From the NCBI GenBank assembly GCA_021107685.1, contig JAIOSH010000463.1, positions 1-6,610 on the forward strand: a DNA stretch of 6,610 nt, in the 5' to 3' direction. The notes under the pieces are model-generated. The model saw only the letters and a program-made list of their open reading frames with translations. It did no database searches and was not told the DNA's origin. The position numbers were made by a program, and so were the translations under genes. Below, piece by piece: positions 1 to 5,992 of this stretch (position 1 is the first letter of the stretch; each line of letters starts with the position of its first letter). This DNA comes from Bacteroidales bacterium. Its GTDB lineage: Bacteria; Bacteroidota; Bacteroidia; Bacteroidales; SMBSF39.

Positions 1-848
1 GCATTAACCGGACAAACAACCTGACAGTCAGTACAAAGAATACATTCTGCATGAGTTATTTTTTTATTGTTTTTTACATAACTCATTACATCTATGTCCA
101 TTGGGCATATTTTGTTACAATTACCACATTCTATGCATTTATTTCCAGTTGGTTTAATATTTATCAAACTCAATTTACTTGTAGGTATCATTACTAATGA
201 TACCGGACATAAATATTTACAAAAAGCTCTTTTATCATTCAAAATGAAAGCTAATGGAATTCCAAATGCGTAATAAATAAGGTTTCCTGTAAACATCCAA
301 ATCATCTCATTTTTACTAATATAGTTTCCCCAAACATCATAATTCATCACGAATACCAAATAAACCGGAATTACTATTGAGATTAGCAGAGTTATAAATC
401 TTAGGTGCTTAAAATTAGGGTTTACTTGTTTTTTCTTATCTTTTACAGGCAACCAATCTAAAATTGCAGCCGTCCAGCAAGCCCATCCGCAAAACCCTCT
501 ACCCCATATCAGAGGTCCAAATATTTTTGCAATTGCATAATGTATAAATCCTTTACTGAAAAGTCCGACCAAGACAATTAAAACTACACCTTCTAATTGA
601 AAGTTCTCATTATTAATAATCGGAATAAAAATCAATAAACACGGCAGGGTCATCAAAATGGCAATTTTTCTTCCAATTATTTTTTTCTTTCCTTTTAATA
701 ATGATCTTACAAACATTCCTGTTGATATGGAAAATCCAATCCATGGAAAAATTACCCAAAACCCCCACCATCCAATTGAAATATTTAATAATACGGCAAT
801 AGCTAATCCAATTAATAATGGTAATATGATATTTATTGTTGTCTTCAT
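1..848 (-). CDS. NapH-like membrane protein with 4Fe-4S clusters (3' end outside window)
   Basis: This is a polytopic membrane iron-sulfur protein of the NapH/YccM type (Fer4_5 plus Fer4 domains), which typically moves electrons at the inner membrane; its partner and substrate cannot be told from this window. I read 282 codons from the ATG at 848-846, and the gene continues past position 1. An in-frame TAA lies four codons upstream of that ATG, which supports the start. Several hydrophobic segments are visible (about residues 5-25, 27-45, 62-78, 87-105, 150-170, 183-203). Cysteine motifs follow in order: GRGFCGWACW (C120, C124), CKYLCP (C210, C214), then two ferredoxin-type CxxCxxCxxxCP motifs (C238/241/244/248 and C269/272/275/279). 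The first motif has W where many NapH proteins have P. No strong ribosome binding site is visible. The family assignment is firm; the physiological role is unknown. Confidence 0.9.
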   Translation of the reverse strand, partial: MKTTINIILPLLIGLAIAVLLNISIGWWGFWVIFPWIGFSISTGMFVRSLLKGKKKIIGRKIAILMTLPCLLIFIPIINNENFQLEGVVLIVLVGLFSKGFIHYAIAKIFGPLIWGRGFCGWACWTAAILDWLPVKDKKKQVNPNFKHLRFITLLISIVIPVYLVFVMNYDVWGNYISKNEMIWMFTGNLIYYAFGIPLAFILNDKRAFCKYLCPVSLVMIPTSKLSLINIKPTGNKCIECGNCNKICPMDIDVMSYVKNNKKITHAECILCTDCQVVCPVN

Positions 849-871
849 TTTGCTTACTTATAACTGTGCTT

Positions 872-903
872 AATAAAGAGTGTTTTAATGCTCTTTATTT
901 TTT
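872..903 (+). terminator. Orphan rho-independent terminator-like hairpin
   Basis: Perfect 9-bp arms AATAAAGAG (872-880) and CTCTTTATT (891-899) enclose a 10-base loop and are followed by six T (898-903) on the plus strand. No plus-strand gene ends just before it, since the gene to its left is transcribed leftward. It also lies in the leader region of that leftward gene. It stops two bases before the likely 5' end of the group II intron. The stem is AT-rich, so its strength as a terminator is uncertain. Confidence 0.5.
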
Positions 904-992
904 GTGTGTGCCTCGAATGGCAAATTTAATAAAGTTCTTTGAAAATGCTAATTTTTTAAAAAAGCAAAATATCTAATAGTTATTAATAATTA

Positions 993-1127
993 TTAAGATG
1001 CATACTTCATAAAATCCACATAAGGAATCTCTCTATTAACAACTGCAAATTTTCTTGCTAATAATTTATTTCCAATTTATCCGATAACCCATATTCCATT
1101 AGATATAATCAGAAACATAAAAATCAT
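993..1127 (-). pseudogene. Possible antisense coding remnant inside the intron region
   Basis: On the minus strand, an ATG at 1127-1125 opens a frame beginning MIFMFLIISNGIWVIG. It meets a TAA at 1074-1076 and continues as a protein-like tail (IGNKLLARKFAV, then VNREIPYVDFMKYAS) to a second TAA at 993-995. The hydrophobic start followed by a basic, mixed-composition tail looks like a decayed C-terminal fragment of a membrane protein. No family was recognised. It could equally be chance in AT-rich intron sequence. Confidence 0.25.
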
Positions 1128-1286
1128 AATTTAGAGGCAGAATACCAATGCAATATTCAGAGGCGGACTAATCCGTAGTAGTGATGAAGTTCCTGTAATG
1201 GGAGTGGAGCGAAGGGATTAGCTAATATGATTTGCTTTTTGCCAATCCGAAAGGGGATGAGCTTTTTATTGTAATTCATGTTAGAA

Positions 1287-1380
1287 GAGCCGTATGATGG
1301 GAGACTATCACAGCCTGTCCCGAATATCGGGATACGGTTCTGTGAGAGGCTTGGGGTGAAATTCCCCTTGCCTACTCGAC
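1287..1380 (+). ncRNA. Group II intron domains V and VI with 3' splice end
   Basis: Domain V arms are GAGCCGTA (1287-1294) and TACGGTTC (1333-1340). The upper helix GATGG/CTATC is capped by a GAGA tetraloop and is followed by the AC bulge at 1310-1311. Domain VI pairs GAG (1344-1346) with CTC (1375-1377), AGGC (1347-1350) with GCCT (1370-1373), and GGGG (1353-1356) with CCCC (1364-1367). A single A at 1374 is left bulged, seven bases from the 3' end at 1380, as expected for the lariat branch point. Domain V normally spans about 34 bases; here it spans 54 because of an internal insertion at 1312-1332. Confidence 0.88.
1312..1332. repeat. Palindromic 21-base segment inserted in domain V
   Basis: The segment lies between the AC bulge (1310-1311) and the 3' arm of domain V (TACGGTTC, 1333-1340), where a canonical domain V has a single G. 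It contains the inverted repeat TCCCGA (1318-1323), ATA, TCGGGA (1327-1332). It is GC-rich compared with its surroundings and would form its own hairpin in the RNA. No second copy was seen in this window, so whether it is a dispersed small repeat is open. Confidence 0.65.
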
Positions 1381-1384
1381 TACT

Positions 1385-1483
1385 TAACGGTTGTGCTACA
1401 TACCAAGAAGCAAACCAAAAATATTAGAAATTAATAAAAATACTACTAAAAAAGCGGCACGTACCAAAGCCGCAAAACGGTTA
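1385..1483. repeat. Long imperfect palindrome just after the intron
   Basis: The outer arms TAACGGTTGTGC (1385-1396) and GCAAAACGGTTA (1472-1483) are inverted matches at 10 of 12 positions. Inside the right arm is a second short inverted repeat, GCGGC/GCCGC. The inner sequences ACATACCAAGAAG (1398-1410) and ACGTACCAAAG (1459-1469) are related direct repeats. It begins five bases after the intron 3' end. It may be a mobile or repetitive intergenic element, but the match is imperfect and no copy number can be judged here. Confidence 0.35.
1448..1473 (-). terminator. Rho-independent terminator, likely for the TldD-family gene pair
   Basis: Read on the minus strand, GCGGC, a 10-base loop and GCCGC are followed by six T (complement of 1448-1453). 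The stem is short (5 bp) but entirely G/C in an AT-rich background. It lies about 150 bases after the stop codon of the leftward TldE-like gene, with no gene between, so it is the best candidate end of that transcript. It overlaps the right arm of the imperfect palindrome. Confidence 0.55.
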
Positions 1484-1619
1484 TAAGGCATTATATTTTT
1501 TATGAAACATATTGCTATCAGTTTATATAAATTTTTTTTGTATCACTATCTCACATATTACGTATAACATTTAATATTCAAAAGGGATGCCGATATCATA
1601 ACATATAATTTATAACATT

Positions 1620-3485
1620 CTAATTCCCTACCGGATTTTCAACAACAGGTAATTTTTTAGTTATGGCTCTTTTTTCTTGTTGAACATCTAAATATTCAAC
1701 TAGAAAAGCATCGGGAACAATAAAAGATGCCGGTGTTCCTGATAATGATTCTAAACCTCCTCCCGACATATAATAAATTAAAAATCCTAAATTTAAACCG
1801 CCAACACTTTCAGATAAAAGAGTATTATAAATAAATTGTTTATCAGAAAAACCTATAATTTTTTTAAATGTATTTGTTGAGATTCCGCCTAATTCAACAG
1901 TGCGAACAAGCTCTTCTTCACCGTCTTCTAATGATACCCTGTAAACGTAAATAGGTTTGGAAACGGCATTTTTATTATCTCCTGAACCCATACTCATAGC
2001 AGATAATGGGTCAATATCTTTTTCAATACCCGAATTTGGCGATTCTAATTTCCTGATAATAATAGCATAATCAAGCCCTTCATCTTTGGCTGCTTCAATC
2101 AGCTTTTCTTTTAATTCATCTTTAGATATTCCATTTGCTGAATTAACAGTTATTATGCCCGGTGTAATTCCTGAGCTTATCATTCCACCTGTTTGAATAG
2201 AATACCTGTTATACCCGTTAGATTTTTTTATTTTTTCTGTTGGTGTACGTCCGTTTAATAAAGTTTTTAAAATACCTTTTTCAACAAGAATTAATTCATC
2301 ATCAGGGATAACCCCTTCGGCATCAACAGAAAAACTTCCAATTAATTTTTCTCCTTTGTAAGTTTTTAATTTTGGTTCTGCTTTAATAGTAATATCGTTG
2401 GAAATAATTTTTTTATCAATTTTATTTTCAAGTGTTTGCCCTATAAGTTGCCCCATCATCATAGCCATTTGTTGTTCGCTGAAAATTGGTTTTCGCATTG
2501 CAAGTAAACCATTAGTTCCTGAAAATAATCTTTGAGTAAAAACTTCGGCAGCAGCTTGTCCTTCAAACAAAACAGGTCCTGAATAAAAATCATCAAAAAT
2601 AGGTGCATTTTTTAGAGTAATTAAATTATCTGCCATTGTTTTAACTTCTGCCTTCATTTCATCAAGCGATGGTAAATCTTCCGGTGAAAGAGCATAATAT
2701 AATAAGTGGTCATAAATAGCTTCTCCATCATCGGCTTGTGTTAAAGCATTAATTCGTATAGCAGCCAAACTAAGCGGAGATTTTACCTCTGTGCCTTCGG
2801 TATTTATAAAATAAACATCGGCTTTATAAAAATAAATTGATGCCTTTGAAGAAAAAATGTCGGAATAGTTATTAAAAACACCTGATAATTCTTTAGCTGT
2901 TTTTTCCCATTTTTCTTTATTAAAATCAAAAGCAATGGTTTTAATATTTAAATTTACTTTGGGAGCCAGGCTAAAATCATGAAGATTTGCTTCTTCTTCT
3001 GTGAGGTTTTGTTGTTTTATAGAAGAAATTTTTGCTTCATATATTTCGGCAGCATCTTTATAATTATTATCAGTCGCTTCCCATAATGAACGTTTTATTC
3101 CATCATAATCATTATCAAGAGGAACGCTGCCTGTGCCTGAAAATGATGTCATATTTTTCATGTCCACATAATTTTCATTGTTACGTTCATAATCGCCAAC
3201 CATCACACGTACTTTGTGATTTCTGTATGGTATTTCATTAGAAGAAATTATTGCTCCGAGAGTTGAAGTAATTGATAATGTTTTTGCATCGCTTATTGTA
3301 TAGCTGATAAAAAATGGTTTTTTAAGGTCTTGTAATGTTAAATTATTTATATTCCGGTTTATTTCATCTTCCATTGCTTTTTTAATAACTTCTTCAGCCT
3401 GGTTTTGGCAATATGAATTTTGTGCAATGAAAAGAAATATTGAAACTATACAAACCAAAGAGATTATGTTTTTTATTGATTTCAT
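1620..3485 (-). CDS. Exported TldE/PmbA-like protein, metal site lost
   Basis: This 621-residue protein of the TldD/PmbA (modulator of gyrase) family begins with a signal peptide (basic MKSIKN, hydrophobic core about 8-21, likely cut near SYC-Q at 26-27), so it is exported. It is collinear with the upstream neighbour, for example KWEKTAKEL (192-200) against KWEEKVKLY and the YSGPVLFEGQAA block (301-312) against YAGPALLSGPAS. Where the neighbour has HEIFGH, this one has TQRLFS (317-322). It also has no cysteine outside the signal peptide, so the expected metal ligands are gone and it is predicted to be non-catalytic, like TldE in the TldD/TldE heterodimer. It is longer than typical TldE (about 450 residues) because of an N-terminal region of roughly 150 residues and an insert around 483-510. 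The start follows a 76-base gap after the neighbour's stop, with no clear Shine-Dalgarno. It is probably the partner subunit of that neighbour. Confidence 0.88.
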   Translation of the reverse strand: MKSIKNIISLVCIVSIFLFIAQNSYCQNQAEEVIKKAMEDEINRNINNLTLQDLKKPFFISYTISDAKTLSITSTLGAIISSNEIPYRNHKVRVMVGDYERNNENYVDMKNMTSFSGTGSVPLDNDYDGIKRSLWEATDNNYKDAAEIYEAKISSIKQQNLTEEEANLHDFSLAPKVNLNIKTIAFDFNKEKWEKTAKELSGVFNNYSDIFSSKASIYFYKADVYFINTEGTEVKSPLSLAAIRINALTQADDGEAIYDHLLYYALSPEDLPSLDEMKAEVKTMADNLITLKNAPIFDDFYSGPVLFEGQAAAEVFTQRLFSGTNGLLAMRKPIFSEQQMAMMMGQLIGQTLENKIDKKIISNDITIKAEPKLKTYKGEKLIGSFSVDAEGVIPDDELILVEKGILKTLLNGRTPTEKIKKSNGYNRYSIQTGGMISSGITPGIITVNSANGISKDELKEKLIEAAKDEGLDYAIIIRKLESPNSGIEKDIDPLSAMSMGSGDNKNAVSKPIYVYRVSLEDGEEELVRTVELGGISTNTFKKIIGFSDKQFIYNTLLSESVGGLNLGFLIYYMSGGGLESLSGTPASFIVPDAFLVEYLDVQQEKRAITKKLPVVENPVGN

Positions 3486-3527
3486 GTTTATTGATTTTAT
3501 ATTGTTAAATTTAATTTTATTGATTTT
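3472..3527. repeat. Three AAATCAATAAA direct repeats around the tldE-like start codon
   Basis: On the plus strand, TTTATTGATTTT occurs exactly at 3487-3498 and 3516-3527, and TTTATTGATTT again at 3472-3482. In the transcript these read AAATCAATAAA twice in the short leader and once as codons 2-5 of the TldE-like gene (ATG AAA TCA ATA AAA). They could be a regulatory or RNA-binding element, a leader duplicated from the coding start, or slippage in AT-rich DNA. Confidence 0.5.
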
Positions 3528-3561
3528 GTGAGTTAATTATTTTTTAACTTAGAACCTTTTG

Positions 3562-5262
3562 TTATGGTCTTGGAAGAATAGGAGATTTTTCCTGTGATTT
3601 ACTTTTCTTTTGCATTTCGATTTGTTCGACAAAAATTGCCGGTGAAATTGCAGTAACCGGAACTCTGCCCGATTCAGCCCCACAAGTTCCTGTAAATACT
3701 TCTGGAGTATCGCCGACTTCCCGAATTTGCGAGAACATTGCCAAAGGAGTTCCGACAAGGTCAACACCCCTGACTAATTCATCGGGTCTACCATCAACAT
3801 ATATTCTATATACTTCTGTTGGTGTTACATTAAACGAGTTGGGCAAATATCTTCCTGTCATTGTAAATCCTCCTACAACACTTTGAAATAAGTAGGCATA
3901 TTCTTTATTCTGTTTTTTTGTTTCTTCAATCAACATAGATCGCAGTTTTTCCATTGGTAAAGGATTTGTTGTAACTACAAGAAGGTTTGATTGCCTGGTT
4001 ACAGGTTGTCTGCCTGGCTCGGCTCTTCCATGACCATTTGAATTTGGAAAATTTTCAATAGGGCAGCGCGACATAAGAAATTGTTCTAAAACACCATCTT
4101 TAACAACAACAACTTTTTGAGCTAAAATTCCTTCATCGTCATATTTATAAAAACCATTCAAATCCGTTCCATTATAATTGTCAATAGTTGGGTCCATAAT
4201 AATACTTAAATGGTCGGGAAGGACTTTTTCACCAACTTTTTTCTTAAAAGTTTGTCCGTCTGAAACACTTTTTTGTCTTTGTCCTTCAATGCGGTGTCCG
4301 AAGATTTCATGAAAAAATACTCCTGAAGCGGGTCCGGAAAGTAATGCAGGCCCGGCATAAGGTTCAACAACAGGAGCATCTTTTAATAATTTTAATTTTT
4401 TAACTAATTTTTTAACATCATTCATTACTTCCAGGTCATCTGGTAAGCCATCAGTACTATATGCAAAATATGTTTTGTTAAGTGGTAATACCATACCATC
4501 ATCTGCTTTAATACTTCCTCTAATAAACAATCGAATGTAAACCATGTTTTGAACAATTTTTCCTCCTTCGGATGAGACAAAATATTTTCGTTCAACTTTG
4601 TAGCGGATATATGCATCTCCCTTTAAAATATCCGGGTCATCCAAAAATATTTTAGAATATAATTTTACTTTTTCTTCCCATTTTTTGGTGTCAAATTTTA
4701 TATCTTCCGGTTCTATGGGTGGTTCATAATATTGGTATGCTTTTTCTATTGAAAAATCGGATGATTTATCTTCTTCCTCAACTTTAACGGCAATATTGGC
4801 TTTTACCTTTGCATATTTATCAGTTGCTTCTTTATATTTTTTATCTGTTTGCAACCATAATATCTGACGAATTGCATTTTCATTATTTTCAATTGGAAGA
4901 TAAACTCTGTCGCCACCGGGAAAATAAAATCCAAATCCACCACTTTCTCTTATTTCATGAAAATTATCCAATTCATTATTTCCAACCCTTACCATTGTTG
5001 TAAGTAATCTTTCTTTTGTTTCCTTTGATTTTATTAAATCTCCAAAAGATGCTTTAATATAAAAGCTTAATATATCGTCAACCCTGTAATTTATGTAATA
5101 TGGAGGAACTTCCTGATTTTTTAATGCTTCCATATTTCTTTCAAGTTCACTTGACATGATATCAGGCAAATTTTCCTGTGCAATAATACTTTGTGGTACA
5201 AACATTAATAATAATGCTGCACTTAACATTAATTGTTTTAATAAGAATTTTTGATAAAACAT
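3562..5262 (-). CDS. Exported TldD-like metallopeptidase
   Basis: This 566-residue TldD/PmbA-family peptidase has a signal peptide (MFYQKFLLKQ, hydrophobic 11-22, likely cut after SIIA-Q at 28-29), so it probably acts in the periplasm or outside the inner membrane. The catalytic motif HEIFGH is at 318-323 (HExxxH, followed by RIEGQ), and the third metal ligand of the family fits C527 in GTCGAESG. Other family blocks are YAGPALLSGPASG (302-314), the glycine-rich NSNGHGRAEPGR (407-418) and the C-terminal SPAIFVEQIE (540-549). Cytoplasmic TldD is about 480 residues; the extra length is mostly N-terminal. The start is set by AAGGAG five bases upstream. A -7 promoter box lies about 57 bases upstream, and the TldE-like gene follows after 76 bases, so the two are likely co-transcribed. 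In TldD/TldE the complex degrades unfolded peptides threaded between the subunits; the substrate here is unknown. Confidence 0.92.
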   Translation of the reverse strand: MFYQKFLLKQLMLSAALLLMFVPQSIIAQENLPDIMSSELERNMEALKNQEVPPYYINYRVDDILSFYIKASFGDLIKSKETKERLLTTMVRVGNNELDNFHEIRESGGFGFYFPGGDRVYLPIENNENAIRQILWLQTDKKYKEATDKYAKVKANIAVKVEEEDKSSDFSIEKAYQYYEPPIEPEDIKFDTKKWEEKVKLYSKIFLDDPDILKGDAYIRYKVERKYFVSSEGGKIVQNMVYIRLFIRGSIKADDGMVLPLNKTYFAYSTDGLPDDLEVMNDVKKLVKKLKLLKDAPVVEPYAGPALLSGPASGVFFHEIFGHRIEGQRQKSVSDGQTFKKKVGEKVLPDHLSIIMDPTIDNYNGTDLNGFYKYDDEGILAQKVVVVKDGVLEQFLMSRCPIENFPNSNGHGRAEPGRQPVTRQSNLLVVTTNPLPMEKLRSMLIEETKKQNKEYAYLFQSVVGGFTMTGRYLPNSFNVTPTEVYRIYVDGRPDELVRGVDLVGTPLAMFSQIREVGDTPEVFTGTCGAESGRVPVTAISPAIFVEQIEMQKKSKSQEKSPILPRP

Positions 5263-5267
5263 TTTAA

Positions 5268-5273
5268 CTCCTT
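5268..5273 (-). promoter_or_regulatory. Shine-Dalgarno site of the TldD-like gene
   Basis: AAGGAG on the minus strand is separated by five bases (TTAAA) from the ATG at 5262-5260. It is the only strong Shine-Dalgarno in the window; the other gene starts have none obvious, which fits Bacteroidota. It fixes the start of the TldD-like gene. Confidence 0.8.
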
Positions 5274-5318
5274 TTTAGGTAAATAATTTATTAATCTGAT
5301 TATTTAAAATTTATGTAC

Positions 5319-5326
5319 CAAAGGTA
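5319..5326 (-). promoter_or_regulatory. Candidate -7 box for the TldD/TldE-like pair
   Basis: TACCTTTG on the minus strand matches the Bacteroidota -7 consensus TAnnTTTG exactly and would give a leader of roughly 50 bases. No convincing -33 TTTG was found at the right spacing, and in AT-rich DNA a single-box match can be chance. Confidence 0.45.
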
Positions 5327-5411
5327 ATATTATTTTGTAATTTTATATTTTTATATAATTTATTTTTCCTATTTTCGCATATAATTCCTATATGTTACAA
5401 TTTATCTTATA

Positions 5412-5870
5412 TCAATCCTCTGTTTCCGTTTCTGTCATAATTTCAAAGCCAATCATAGCCCCATTTTCAAAGTAATCAATGTCAATAGTTTCATTGTCTT
5501 TTTTAATTATTACATTGTAATAAATATCTTTTCGATAAGGTTCAACTTTTTTCGCTTCAATGATTTTATAATCTATAAACTGTTTTTTTACTGCATTGAT
5601 TACTTTTTCAGGCAGAGCTGAATTGTCAATTTCAGTATTGGTTTCGAGTAAGTTGCCCTGTTCATCAAAGTTTGCAAATATTTCAGTGTTATTTTGTTTA
5701 AATGTTGCTATATATGACCTTGAATTTTCTTTTTTCCATTCTGTTTTTTTTGCAGAAGGGAATTTTTCTATAAAGGAATCCTCTACTTTTTTGGGAATCC
5801 TGATTTGTTTTTGTCCATAAGCAAATAACATTGCTATTACTAAAAAAGATAATAAGTAGGTTTTTTTCAT
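5412..5870 (-). CDS. Exported PepSY-like domain protein
   Basis: This 152-residue protein has a signal peptide (MKKTYLLSFLVIAMLFAYG, likely cut near residue 19 or 20) and two tandem PepSY-like repeats of about 57 residues. Repeat one spans about 26-81 (FPSAKKTEWKKE, then YIATFKQNN, then ANFDEQGNLLET) and repeat two about 86-144 (LPEKVINAVKKQF, IIEAKKVE, then IDYFENGAMIG). This is the layout of the Bacteroidota PF11396 (PepSY_like, former DUF2874) proteins, small periplasmic proteins of unknown function whose name comes from similarity to peptidase propeptides. It ends 149 bases upstream of the TldD-like gene on the same strand, and no terminator is evident between them, so co-transcription is possible. 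The candidate promoter in the gap suggests the pair can also be expressed separately. No strong ribosome binding site or clear promoter was seen for this gene. Confidence 0.85.
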   Translation of the reverse strand: MKKTYLLSFLVIAMLFAYGQKQIRIPKKVEDSFIEKFPSAKKTEWKKENSRSYIATFKQNNTEIFANFDEQGNLLETNTEIDNSALPEKVINAVKKQFIDYKIIEAKKVEPYRKDIYYNVIIKKDNETIDIDYFENGAMIGFEIMTETETED

Positions 5871-5908
5871 TTTAAATATATTATATTGTAAATATTTAAC
5901 ATAAAATT

Positions 5909-5941
5909 TTTGCTAATATATAAAGTAAAAATATACTTTTG
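5909..5941 (+). promoter_or_regulatory. Candidate tpiA promoter, Bacteroidota type
   Basis: TTTG (5909-5912) and TACTTTTG (5934-5941), separated by 21 bases, match the -33 TTTG and -7 TAnnTTTG elements of the Bacteroidota primary sigma factor. A start site a few bases downstream would leave a leader of about 45 bases before the tpiA ATG at 5993. Both boxes are present at suitable spacing, so this is the best promoter in the window. Confidence 0.55.
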
Positions 5942-5992
5942 AAAAGTTTTTCAAATGTGTAAAGATAAGCAAAATTATTAAAAATATATTTT

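Larger units (their letters stand above)
906..1380 (+). mobile_element. Degenerate ORF-less group II intron
   Basis: The 3' half folds as a group II ribozyme. The domain III stem is CTAATCC (1168-1174) with GGATTAG (1215-1221) and encloses the GTAGTAGTGATGAAG motif. The domain IV stem is CTAATATGA (1222-1230) with TCATGTTAG (1276-1284), leaving about 45 bases of loop and so no reverse transcriptase ORF. Domain V is at 1287-1340, domain VI at 1344-1377, and the 3' end is ...GAC at 1380. The 5' end is less certain: GTGTG at 906 followed by a CC/GG hairpin with a TCGAAT loop matches the GUGYG start of group II introns. The 955-1130 stretch does not look like a full domain I, and I could not identify EBS sequences or domain II. 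At 475 bases it is short even for an ORF-less intron. It is probably a remnant, and movement would need a maturase supplied in trans. Confidence 0.75.

Noticed and set aside
658..873. Open frame of 71 codons on the plus strand
   Set aside because: It lies antisense within the NapH-like gene, whose cysteine motifs and membrane segments make it clearly the real frame.
921..928. TAAATTTG on the minus strand as a promoter for the NapH-like gene
   Set aside because: It matches TAnnTTTG but has no -33 partner and falls within the predicted intron 5' end, so it is probably chance.
1385..1483. Integron attC site
   Set aside because: The palindrome is suggestive, but no proper GTTRRRY / RYYYAAC core pair is present and there is no cassette gene or integrase in the window.
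3405..3412. Lipoprotein signal in the TldE-like protein (Cys26)
   Set aside because: The residues before the cysteine (NSY) do not fit a lipobox, so ordinary signal peptidase I cleavage is more likely.
3549..3767. Open frame of 72 codons on the minus strand at the end of the TldD-like gene
   Set aside because: It overlaps the conserved C-terminus of the TldD-like protein in another frame and shows no recognisable features. The same applies to the other short frames within 3032-3241, 4425-4616, 4809-5003 and 5596-5820.
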